From Phorcus lineatus (lineage: Eukaryota; Mollusca; Gastropoda; Trochida; Trochidae): DNA of 64,000 nt. The stretch is taken from positions 13,057,016-13,121,015 of the forward strand of contig OV121098.1 in the NCBI GenBank assembly GCA_921293015.1, written 5' to 3'. The position numbers and the translations under genes are program-made. Positions 35,402 through 45,043 of the stretch are shown here, in pieces. Each line of letters begins with the position of its first letter. The stretch's first letter is position 1. The notes under the pieces were generated by a model. It saw only the letters and a list, made by a program, of their open reading frames with translations. It was not told the origin of the DNA and did not search any database.

Positions 35402-35690
35402 GTTGTAAGTTCTTGCAGTTGTTGTAGTAATAGTTGTTTTAGTTATTTTAGGAGTAGTTGTAAGTTCTTGCAGTTGTTGTAGTAATAGTTGTTTTAGTTA
35501 TTTTAGGAGTAGTTGTAAGTTCTTGCAGTTGTTGTAGTAATAGTTGTTTTAGTTATTTTAGGAGTAGTTGTAAGTTCTTGCAGTTGTTGTAGTAATAGTT
35601 GTTTTAGTTATTTTAGGAGTAGTTGTAAGTTCTTGCAGTTGTTGTAGTAATAGTTGTTTTAGTTATTTTAGGAGTAGTTGTAAGATAAGT
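35402..35690. repeat. 55-bp tandem repeat at the 3' end of the mucin exon
   Basis: About five copies of a 55-bp unit with GTAAGTTCTTGCAGTTGTTG, TAGTAATAGTTGTTTTAG and TTATTTTAGGAGTAGTT. Because 55 is not divisible by 3, the reading frame rotates and a TAA appears once per three units; the mucin frame meets one at 35613. The stretch 35190-35400 holds related degenerate units. Confidence 0.85.
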
Positions 35691-36115
35691 AGTGGAAGTT
35701 GTCGGAGTAGAAACAGTAGCTGCTGTTTTAGTAGTAGTAGTTTTAGTTATTTTAGTTGTAAGATAAGTAGTGGAAGTTGTCGGGGTATTAGTAGTAGTTG
35801 CTGTTATGTAGTATTCTAGTTTGGTAGGAGTGATAGTAGTAGAAGTTGTTGTAATGGTAGAAGTTGAGGTTGTTATAGGAGTAGATGTTGTTGTGGTTGT
35901 ATGATTAGTAGTTGCTGAGGTAAAGGTAGTAGAAATGGTTGTTGTAGTTGTGAAAATAGACGTTGCTTGAGACGTAGTCTTCGTCGATCCGATTGCCCCT
36001 GTACTCAGTTCGGGAATGGTTGATGATAATTTTGGTGTGATCGTAGTTGATTCTGATGATATTGAAATAGTACTCGTGGTTGTAGTTTGCTCCTCAGATG
36101 CCGCCTTGACAAGAC
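35613..36115 (-). CDS. PAN-EGF-mucin protein, exon 3 (Thr-rich mucin-like tail)
   Basis: Encodes residues 136-302. The acceptor GATTACTACAG|GT at 36116/36115 leaves two bases that complete the Gly codon begun in exon 2, so the frame is kept. The product is dominated by Thr with Ser, Pro, Ile and Lys (TTTTTSTPITTSTSTITTTS), a typical substrate for mucin-type O-glycosylation, with internal repeats (TPTTSTTYLTT twice). It has no cysteines and no membrane segment. The frame ends at TAA 35613 inside the 55-bp tandem repeat, with the last residues ARTYNYS. No donor GT exists in the repeat unit on this strand, so this is probably the true last coding exon. Confidence 0.72.
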
Positions 36116-37439
36116 CTGTAGTAATCAAGGCATATACTTTGACGTATGGTAAAAGGGAAGTAGCACTTTTTTTTTAAGAAAGCGATCTCTGAAAAATGAC
36201 AAGTGCAAGCCAAAGTTTTTTAATCAAAGGAATTTTTTCATCGAACGTACCATATCCAGTTAAGCTATGCCAGTCCATTTACCCATCTCAGATAAGTAAA
36301 TGCATTCTCTACCAACAGAGAAAGCTCAGTCATATATTCCAAATCAAAGTAACTTGTGCAATCAGCGAAGACGTTTCAAAAGTACATATTCAAAAAGACT
36401 CTGTTATTTCCGTATGCTTTTGGAAATCTAAAATTTATTCGATTATATATCCCCCACTTCGAGTATTTTTTACAGAACACGTTGGCCTTATTTAGCGACT
36501 GCATCATTGCATAGGCCTCGGTGACAACAAATATGCAGTGTACACGCAGTGGTTTCTTTGGTGACCGGAAAAAAAGTCACAGGAAATTTGGTCACAGAAA
36601 AAAAGTCACAAAATTTGGTAGGAAAAAAAACCACAGGAAATAAAGTCACAACTTTTTATTAGACATTAATAAAAACAATAACATACATTTTTTTTGCAAT
36701 AACATCATACAATAACATTCAAGTTCACAGTCATTTTAGTAGCCTTTGGTCAACTTTGAGCACTATTCAGTCAGCACTAATCTTTGTGACTTATCACCAC
36801 TAATCTTTGAGTAATCCTTATCACTTGTCATCTGATTGATGGACAATTCAATAATCTTTATTGATGCGGATATTCCAGCCAACTCCATACAGGAACTCTG
36901 GTAGAAGCAATCTCATTAAAATAAAATCTATCATTGCTACACTTCGTTACGCAGATTATAGATCTCACTAGGCTCCCTTACTCAAGCCGTCGGGTTAACC
37001 TTTGCTTTAGTATTGGTATTTGTACATGTTTTGGTTGTTTTTGTTTCTCAGCAAGTTTATGATTAATTTGTTTTACGAAATATTGAATTATTCAACGATT
37101 ACTACAAACTAAAAGACGAAACGTTTATTCAACGTAACTGTTTCCAGAAAAACATTTGGATTGATACGGTCTACTAAAGGATAACGTTGAGGAATGCAGT
37201 TTTTGCTTTGCGAAAGATAACTCCATAGCTTCGATTTAACTTGTTTGTCCAACAGACCAAGCTAGGGTAAATTGAATGTACACAAAATACATTAATTCGG
37301 GTATTTAGGCAGTTTGACATTCGGAAAACATTCGGATATTTGTGGTTTCCGAGATCTGAAAAGCGTACAAGCAAAATGCAACTCGCCGGCACCATAGATT
37401 ACGGGGCGAATTCGCTGATTGGCTGATTTGAATAATGTC

Positions 37440-37813
37440 AGAGGCAAACCTGACGGCTCACGTAACGGAGCCTGGTGAGATCTATCTGAAAGGTATCCTC
37501 ATGGCAAAGATCTGGGTGAATATTCTTGGTGCAGTCTTAAAGGTGCCGTCCATGTAGATGGTCTCAGCTTGGGCAAGGCGCTTCAGGGACTCAGTGGATG
37601 CGTAGGCCAGAATTCGGTTAGGGTTGTTGGCGCCGTTATCGTAGATCAAGAAGGAGTCTCCTGAAGTGTCTTACAGAATTCTTCAGGTATGTCGCCAAGC
37701 CCGCTCAGAGTGTCTGGAACCGGTGGTGTGGGTCGTTAGTTTCTCATGGTTCTTTTGCAGGTGTCTTGGTCCGGAAGCATAGCTCTGATGTCACTGCCAC
37801 ACTCTGCTACCAC
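37440..37813 (-). pseudogene. MULE transposase, N-terminal part, broken
   Basis: After the small intron, conceptual translation gives VVAECGSDIRAMLPDQDTCK, a stop (TAA) soon after, then in two other frames GLGDIPEEFCKTL and FLIYDNGANNPNRILAYAST, SLKRLAQAETIYMDGTFKTA and FTQIFAM. The YMDGTFKTAP block carries the first catalytic Asp of MULE transposases. Frameshifts and a TAG near 37480 end it, and the remaining catalytic residues are missing, so the copy is a truncated remnant. Confidence 0.75.
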
Positions 37814-37875
37814 CTGAAACATAATATTATTATTAGTATAATAAATTAATATATCCCTACGTACATAGCCAAATT

Positions 37876-38217
37876 TCATTTCTTTTTGTCAACGATAGGA
37901 TTTAGTTTAGTAAAATAAAATGTAAGTACCTGAGCAAATATTTGACCTGGTTTGTCTCTAGTGTCTGATGCCTGCTGCTTCATCCGAAGTCGTACTTTTG
38001 CAAGAGAGATCTGAGTCTCGTCTGATGGATGATTATGTTGCTCTCTAACTTCAGGGTTTTCCCTCTGTAGGTCTGTTGTTAGGCTGCCTCTGCAGGACAT
38101 GCTGGTTCTCTTGACACACTTCCACCATAGTTTGGTCTTCCGAGTGGCATGTTTGGTGTACATGTGACCTTCAAATACAACTTTGAATCCACCTCTGTTT
38201 GTCTGAATGACTTCCAT
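37876..38217 (-). CDS. FLYWCH zinc-finger part of a MULE transposase
   Basis: The 113-codon frame begins MEVIQTNRGGFKVVFEGHMY and contains KLWWKCVKRTSMSCRG, then EQHNHPSD: the Cys-Cys-His-His pattern of the FLYWCH zinc finger (F...Y...W-x-C...C...H-x-H), which in transposons precedes the MULE transposase. The region TRDKPGQIFAQ ends at a donor CAG|GTACTT (37930/37929). An acceptor TTTCAG|GTGG at 37814/37813 continues in phase to VVAECGSDIRAMLP. So the reading frame past 37930 is intronic and the real exon is 37930-38217. The protein would bind the element's own ends. The downstream part is broken, so it is unlikely to be active. Confidence 0.72.
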   Translation of the reverse strand: MEVIQTNRGGFKVVFEGHMYTKHATRKTKLWWKCVKRTSMSCRGSLTTDLQRENPEVREQHNHPSDETQISLAKVRLRMKQQASDTRDKPGQIFAQVLTFYFTKLNPIVDKKK

Positions 38218-38990
38218 GATGATAGTTCAACATTATAAAATGTAGGATGTTTTATACACTATTACCTTAGAAGCCAGCCTCTAAATAAGACGAACTCAAT
38301 CAAGGATCAAACAGATTTTAGAGTTGATATTCTCAATCTAAGAATAATTAGGGATTAGCTGTTTAACAAAAACAACACAGTCACAAGTACCAAACAAATA
38401 ACAAAACACACGGAGCACTTCCTGATCACTTTGTGATTACAGTAATGCATAATACTCAACTATCCAAACGTAATTAAACTCAAAATATGTGGCTTTACAA
38501 CACAATATTACTTAAAACACTTTTCAAAGGCTATTTACTAAACAATGATAGAAATAATCACTTTAATATATAATTTGTGACTTTTTTTCCTGTGACTTTT
38601 TTTCTGTGACTTATTTTCTGTGACCAAATTTCCTGTGACTTTTTTTCCTACATTCTTTTCTTTTGTTTAAAAAATGCAAGTTTGTTTATAGGGAACCTGT
38701 GGGAAGCTCGAGAATAGCTTGTAATAGAACAGAGGTTGTTCACTCAAAAGCGAGCTCAAGTTGAAAACTTGATAAACAGCTAGGGATGACATCGGTCGAG
38801 TTATAGTATGCTTTTGAAGAAATTAACGTTCTGTAAAAAATACTCGATACAATAATTTGGCATTAACTAAAGTTTGTTTGGAAAAATTAAAAGAAATGAA
38901 ATATTCAGAAAACGCGCTTCTGCCCCTTTAAGTCGTTTACAACATAATACCTGGGTTGATGAAGGTTGTTGAGATTTTTTTAAAAAGTGC

Positions 38991-39022
38991 ACGGGGGGTG
39001 AGGGGGGGGGAGGGGGGTGGGA
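38991..39022 (+). repeat. G-rich tract with quadruplex potential
   Basis: Four runs of G (6, 8, 6 and 3) separated by 1-3 bases. It lies in intron 2 of the PAN-EGF-mucin gene, 85-115 bases after the exon 2 donor. The pre-mRNA would carry the C-rich strand. Confidence 0.6.
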
Positions 39023-39106
39023 CGGACGCGCTAGAAAATCAGTTATCAAGGAAAGTGAATCGTTACGTAAAATGCACAACTGTTTGTGAAAATGAAAGGA
39101 TTTTAC

Positions 39107-39215
39107 CGCCTGGCCAAGTTTCAATGTCAAAGCATTTGTAGTCGGTTCCCCGCTGTACCGTGATGCATATCTCGTTATAACCACAGGGGCGGTTACTGCA
39201 CGGGTGGCCATCTCT
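39107..39215 (-). CDS. PAN-EGF-mucin protein, exon 2 (EGF-like)
   Basis: Encodes residues 100-136. The acceptor TTAATCAACAG|AGA at 39216/39215 is in phase 0 with exon 1, and the donor GGCG|GTAAAA at 39107/39106 leaves one base that pairs with the two bases of exon 3. The residues CSNRPCGYNEICITVQRGTD then YKCF give C-x4-C-x5-C-x10-C, the N-terminal half of an EGF-like module as found after PAN domains in molluscan secreted proteins. The usual last cysteines are absent, so it is a short or degenerate EGF. The longer minus frame at 39063-39344 and the overlapping 38867-39235 frame are shadows extending into introns. Confidence 0.75.
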
Positions 39216-40343
39216 CTGTTGATTAAAAACAACACGTTTAACTATCGATTGAAAAAGGCCAAAAACCATGCAGGAATCAATCAAAATGTGTTGTAATAAG
39301 GACATTGTTATTAATATTTCCCCAGACTTTCTCCCAAGAATCAAGGCCGAATCTGTTGATATGAAAATGGAAAATATCGAACCTTATTGAAACCGGACCA
39401 GAACCAGATTCCTTAGTTTCACTATCCCCTTTATGAAGTATGTGATCACTTCCTTTAAAGACTTACAGTTTAATCTTACCACCCCAATACCATTATTTTT
39501 ATAAGCTCTGCTATCCCTATTTCGTTTTCTTTTTTTAGTCTCTCAAGTAGCGATTAGGGATTATCTAAATTACTGTGTAGTTTTTGTTTATTCATTCCCA
39601 TTTAGTCCATATGAGTCCTCCCGCCCCGCTAGTTCCATGTTATTTCACGCCAGTGTTGGTCTAAACTGTTTGATGTGCTATTGTTTAAATGACAATAAGC
39701 CTTGACCTTTTGTTCCAAGGTCTGTATCGGTGTTTAAACTAGAGATATTTTCTATTGCTTATTAACGGTTAGTTGGCTATATTTAGTTGTTAATTCTTGG
39801 CTGATATATTTAGGGTTATTAATTTTCGTACCCTTTGGTCGTAGTAATTAGTCTGCAAATAAATCACCTTATTCATTCACTACATCCCTCTGAATTTTGT
39901 TGGCTTGATTGTTATATTGTTATATCTATCTGCCGAATAAAAAGGTCTCACCTAAGTTTAGATTTCGTTACGCCGTGACACTATCATAATGTTAAATTCA
40001 GCTGAAATATTTTTAACGGTCTGTCATATGAATTAAACAAATCGGTTTTGGGTCCGTTGACTGATGAATAGACAATCAAATCGATTATTCAGAAAAAAGT
40101 TGGCATCTGAAACAGTTAAGAGTTTCTATGAAGAACGGTTGTTAAAATGGAAGGCTACCATGGTTGAATTGTATATGGCTTTAATTGTTTCAAAATGACC
40201 CTTACCAGATTCAAGGGCAAAAAAACATTGATTTAAAAAAATCATCAAGTTTCCTATTTCCATTTCATTCGAGTTTCCTTTTGTGTTCAGCATATATCAG
40301 ATACATTAGACATGTATAGCATAAAATGTCAATACATCCAAAT

Positions 40344-40412
40344 GGCACAGTAATGTAGTAATTGGCTAGCTACCGTCTCACGGCAAAGGCCCGAGTTCGA
40401 ATCCAGGTGATG
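40344..40412 (+). repeat. tRNA-like head of a decayed SINE
   Basis: GGCACAGTAATGTAGTAATT, GGCTAGC, then GGCCCGAGTTCGAATCCAGG: a weak A box and a clear B box (GAGTTCGAATCC at 40393-40404) with tRNA spacing. The cloverleaf arms are poor, so it is not a tRNA gene. The rest of intron 1 from 39216 to 40340 shows nothing recognisable. Confidence 0.4.
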
Positions 40413-40539
40413 ATAACAACAATTTATCAAAGTGAAGGGCACACTATCAATATTGCATTCAGTCCAACAATAAAATCCCTTTCGGTATTTATGATTTGGT
40501 TTGAAAAAAACCCCACTCCCATCCCGGGATAAAGGTTGT

Positions 40540-43500
40540 GATAGGGCGTTAGAGTATAGTTACCAGTGTACAAGATTGAAACAGGACGCCAGTGTATACA
40601 CACTACCCGACAGAGTAAATGGTTGAGACAAGACATTAGTTTATAGTTACCAGTATACCATGTTTAGACAAGACATTAGTTTAAAGTTACCAGTGTACAA
40701 GATTGAGACAAGGCATTAGTTTATAGTTACCAGTGTACAAGATTGAGACAAGACATTAGTTTATAGTTACCAGTGTACAAGATTGAGACAAGGCATTAGT
40801 TTATAGTTACCAGTGTACAAGATTGAGACAAGGCATTAGTTTATAGTTACCAGTGTACAAGATTGAGACAAGGCATTAGTTTATAGTTACCAGTGTACAA
40901 GATTGAGACAAGACATTAGTTTAAAGTTACCAGTGTACAAGATTGAGACAAGACATTAGTTTATAGTTACCAGTGTACAAGATTGAGACAAGGCATTAGT
41001 TTATAGTTACCAGTGTACAAGATTGAGACAAGGCATTAGTTTATAGTTACCAGTGTACAAGATTGAGACAAGGCATTAGTTTATAGTTACCAGTGTACAA
41101 GGTTGAGACAAGACATTAGTTTAAAGTTACCAGTGTACAAGATTGAGACAAGGCATTAGTTTATAGTTACCAGTGTACAAGATTGAGACAAGGCATTAGT
41201 TTATAGTTACCAGTGTACAAGATTGAGACAAGACATTAGTTTAAAGTTACCAGTGTACAAGATTGAAACAAGGCATTAGTTTATAGTTACCAGTGTACAA
41301 GATTGAGACAAGGCATTAGTTTATAGTTACCAGTGTACAAGATTGAGACAAGACATTAGTTTATAGTTACCAGTGTACAAGATTGAGACAAGGCATTAGT
41401 TTATAGTTACCAGTGTACAAGATTGAGACAAGGCATTAGTTTATAGTTACCAGTGTACAAGATTGAGACAAGGCATTAGTTTATAGTTACCAGTGTACAA
41501 GATTGAGACAAGGCATTAGTTTATAGTTACCAGTGTACAAGATTGAGACAAGGCATTAGTTTATAGTTACCAGTGTACAAGATTGAGACAAGGCATTAGT
41601 TTATAGTTACCAGTGTACAAGATTGAGACAAGGCATTAGTTTATAGTTACCAGTGTACAAGATTGAGACAAGGCATTAGTTTATAGTTACCAGTGTACAA
41701 GATTGAGACAAGACATTAGTTTATAGTTACCAGTGTACAAGATTGAGACAAGACATTAGTTTATAGTTACCAGTGTACAAGATTGAAACAAGACGCCAGT
41801 GTATACACACTACCCGACAGAGTAAATGGTTGAGACAAGACATTAGTTTATAGTTACCAGTGTAAAAGGTTGAGACAAGACATTAGTTTATAGTTACCAG
41901 TGTACAAGATTGAAACAAGACGCCAGTGTATACACACTACCCGACAAAGAAAATGGTTGAGACAAGACATTAGAATATAGTTACCAGTATACCAGGTTTA
42001 GACAAGACATTAGTTTAAAGTTACCAGTGTACAAGATTGAGACAAGACATTAGTTTATAGTTACCAGTGTACAAGGTTCAGACAGGACATTAGTTTATAG
42101 TTACCAGTGTACCAGGTTGAGACAAGACATAAGTTTATAGATACCGGTGTACAAGCTTGAGACAAGACATTAGTTTATAGTTACCAGTGTACAAGATTGA
42201 GACAAGACATTAGTTTATAGTTACCAGTGTACAAGGTTGAGACAAGACATTAGTTTATAGTAACCAGTGTACAAGATTGAGACAAGACATTAGTTTATAG
42301 TTACCAGTGTACAAGATTGACACAAGGCATTAGTGTATAGTTACCAGTGTACAAGATTGAAACAGGACGCCAGTGTATACACACTACCCGACAGAGTAAA
42401 TGCTTGAGACAAGACATAAGTTTATAGTTACCAGTGTACAAGGTTGAGACAAGACATAAGTTTATAGTTACCAATGTACAATATAGAGACAAGACATTAG
42501 TTTATAGTTACCAGTGTACCAGGTTGAGACAAGACATAAGTTTATAGTTACCAGTGTACAAGATTGAGACAAGACATTAGTTTATAGTTACCAGTGTACA
42601 AGGTTAAGACAGGACATTAGTTAATAGTTACCAGTGTACCAGGTTTAGACAAGACATTAGTTTAAAGTTACCAGTGTACAAGATTGAGACAAGGCATTAG
42701 TTTATAGTTACCAGTGTACAAGATTGAGACAAGACATTAGTTTATAGTTACCAGTATACAAGATTGAGACAAGGCATTAGTTTATAGTTACCAGTGTACA
42801 AGATTGAGACAAGGCATTAGTTTATAGTTACCAGTGTACAAGATTGAGACAAGGCATTAGTTTATAGTTACCAGTGTACAAGATTGAGACAAGGCATTAG
42901 TTTATAGTTACCAGTGTACAAGATTGAGACAAGACATTAGTTTATAGTTACCAGTGTACAAGATTGAGACAAGGCATTAGTTTATAGTTACCAGTGTACA
43001 AGATTGAGACAAGGCATTAGTTTATAGTTACCAGTGTACAAGATTGAGACAAGGCATTAGTTTATAGTTACCAGTGTACAAGATTGAGACAAGGCATTAG
43101 TTTATAGTTACCAGTGTACAAGATTGAGACAAGGCATTAGTTTATAGTTACCAGTGTACAAGATTGAGACAAGGCATTAGTTTATAGTTACCAGTGTACA
43201 AGATTGAGACAAGACATTAGTTTATAGTTACCAGTGTACAAGATTGAGACAAGACATTAGTTTATAGTTACCAGTGTACAAGATTGAAACAAGACGCCAG
43301 TGTATACACACTACCCGACAGAGTAAATGGTTGAGACAAGACATTAGTTTATAGTTACCAGTGTAAAAGGTTGAGACAAGACATTAGTTTATAGTTACCA
43401 GTGTACAAGATTGAAACAAGACGCCAGTGTATACACACTACCCGACAGAGTAAATGGTTGAGACAAGACATTAGAATATAGTTACCAGTATACCAGGTTT

Positions 43501-44485
43501 AGACAAGACATTAGTTTAAAGTTACCAGTGTACAAGATTGAGACAAGACATTAGTTTATAGTTACCAGTGTACAAGGTTCAGACAGGACATTAGTTTATC
43601 GTTACCAGTGTACCAGGTTGAGACAAGACATAAGTTTAAAGTTACCAGTGTACAAGATTGAGACAAGACATTAGTTTATAGTTACCAGTGTACAAGGTTC
43701 AGACAGGACATTAGTTTATAGTTACCAGTGTACCAGGTTGAGACAAGACATAAGTTTATAGATACCAGTGTACAAGCTTGAGACAAGACATTAGTTTATA
43801 GTTACCAGTGTACAAGATTGAGACAAGACATTAGTTTATAGTTACCAGTGTACAAGGTTGAGACAAGACATTAGTTTATAGTAACCAGTGTACAAGATTG
43901 AGACAAGACATTAGTTTATAGTTACCAGTGTACAAGATTGACACAAGACATTAGTTTATAGTTACCAGTGTACAAGATTGAAACAGGACGCCAGTGTATA
44001 CACACTACCCGACAGAGTAAATGCTTGAGACAAGACATAAGTTTATAGTTACCAGTGTACAAGGTTGAGACAAGACATAAGTTTATAGTTACCAATGTAC
44101 AATATAGAGACAAGACATTAGTTTATAGTTACCAGTGTACCAGGTTGAGACAAGACATAAGTTTATAGTTACCAGTGTACAAGATTGAGACAAGACATTA
44201 GTTTAAAGTTACCAGTGTACAAGATTGAGACAAGACATTAGTTTATAGTTACCCGTGTACAAGGTTGAGACAGGACATTAGTTTATAGTTACCAGTGTAC
44301 CAGGTTGAGACAAGACATAAGTTTATAGTTCCCAGTGTACAAGGTTGAGACAGGACGCCAGTGTATTATCACCAATGTACAAGGTTGAGACAAGACGTTA
44401 GTTTATAGTTACCAGTGTACAAGGTTGAGACAAGACGTTAGTTTATAGCTACCAGTGTACAAGGTTGAGACAGGACGCCAGTGTA
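40540..44485. repeat. 40-bp satellite array, about 98 units, in intron 1 of the PAN-EGF-mucin gene
   Basis: Exact 40-bp periodicity; each unit holds GATTGAGACAAGGCATTAGT followed by TTATAGTTACCAGTGTACAA with few substitutions. Variant units with GACGCCAGTGTATACACACT, CTACCCGACAGAGTAAATG occur at about 40575, 41790, 41910, 42370, 43290, 43415 and 43990. Higher-order copies are offset by 1501 bp (41781 to 43282), and by 1621 bp further on (42301 to 43922), because three units (120 bp) were added. The minus-strand frames in it are repeat by-products. Confidence 0.97.
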
Positions 44486-44554
44486 GAGATGTTTTTGACT
44501 CCCAGAATGAATGAAGGTGATGATATTACGATGAAGGTGATAAAGGTGATGCTG

Positions 44555-44558
44555 GTAC

Positions 44559-44592
<34 letters not shown>

Positions 44593-44600
44593 GATGAAGA
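44555..44600. repeat. (GAT)n microsatellite
   Basis: About a dozen GAT/GATGAA triplets between the 40-bp array and exon 1 of the PAN-EGF-mucin gene. Confidence 0.85.
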
Positions 44601-44746
44601 TGATGGTGGTGTATGTGTTGGTGATGATGTTGAGGATGTTGTTGTTGGGGGTGATGGTTATCGAGGTAGTAATAACGACAATGAAGACGATGACAAGGTT
44701 TAAGTGTATGAAAAAAAATTAGCAAATTATATCAACAATGACCTAC

Positions 44747-45043
44747 CATCCGGCAAGGTTGAGACAGGATGTCAGTATACAGATGTTGTTGACTCACAGA
44801 GAAGGATCCTGGGCTGGTGAGTCTCGTCTCTCTGCTGAGTTGACAAAGTTCTGTGGTTGAGGACCAACTGATGGACCTACAGGATGAGACGTACCAGCAT
44901 AGGACTGAACACATCATCGACGTTTCCGTAAAAACGTCCAAACTTTCTCCTTGAATTAGTCGTGATGAATGTGTTACGTCTCCACACATCGAAGCAAAAG
45001 CCATTGCAGTACATAAAGAAACCTTCAAGATAAATACGTACAT
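44747..45043 (-). CDS. PAN-EGF-mucin protein, exon 1 (signal peptide and PAN/Apple-like domain)
   Basis: The minus-strand ATG at 45043 opens MYVFILKVSLCTAMAFAS, a signal peptide, so the product is secreted. Residues 38-92 have the PAN/Apple-like pattern FTETSMMCSVLCWYVSSCRS, then ISWSSTTELCQL (Cys 45, 49, 55, 67), and end with YTDILSQPCRM. The exon is 99 codons long and ends at ATG|GTAGGT (44747/44746), phase 0. Exons 2 and 3 join in frame to give 302 aa: signal, PAN, short EGF-like, Thr-rich mucin tail. PAN domains bind proteins or carbohydrates; with a mucin tail this suggests a mucus, cuticle or extracellular-matrix component. The exon end is the founder-like sequence for the neighbouring 40-bp array. 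PAN assignment is by motif only. Confidence 0.75.

Larger units (their letters stand above)
36567..38648 (-). mobile_element. FLYWCH-type MULE (Mutator-like) transposon, decayed
   Basis: Long inverted ends carry multiple GGAAAAAAAGTCACAGGAAA blocks: left 36567-36660, right 38572-38648 on the other strand. The interior has a FLYWCH zinc-finger ORF and a broken MULE transposase on the minus strand. It lies wholly within intron 2 of the PAN-EGF-mucin gene and in the same orientation. No 9-bp target duplication was recognised. The stretches 36660-37400 and 38220-38570 are AT-rich filler. Confidence 0.75.

Noticed and set aside
38867..39235. 122-aa minus frame
   Set aside because: Overlaps the EGF-like exon in another frame and runs through the poly-G intron tract.
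40540..44485. CRISPR-like array of direct repeats
   Set aside because: The 40-bp units are directly tandem with no unique spacers; the window is eukaryotic, and no cas genes are present.
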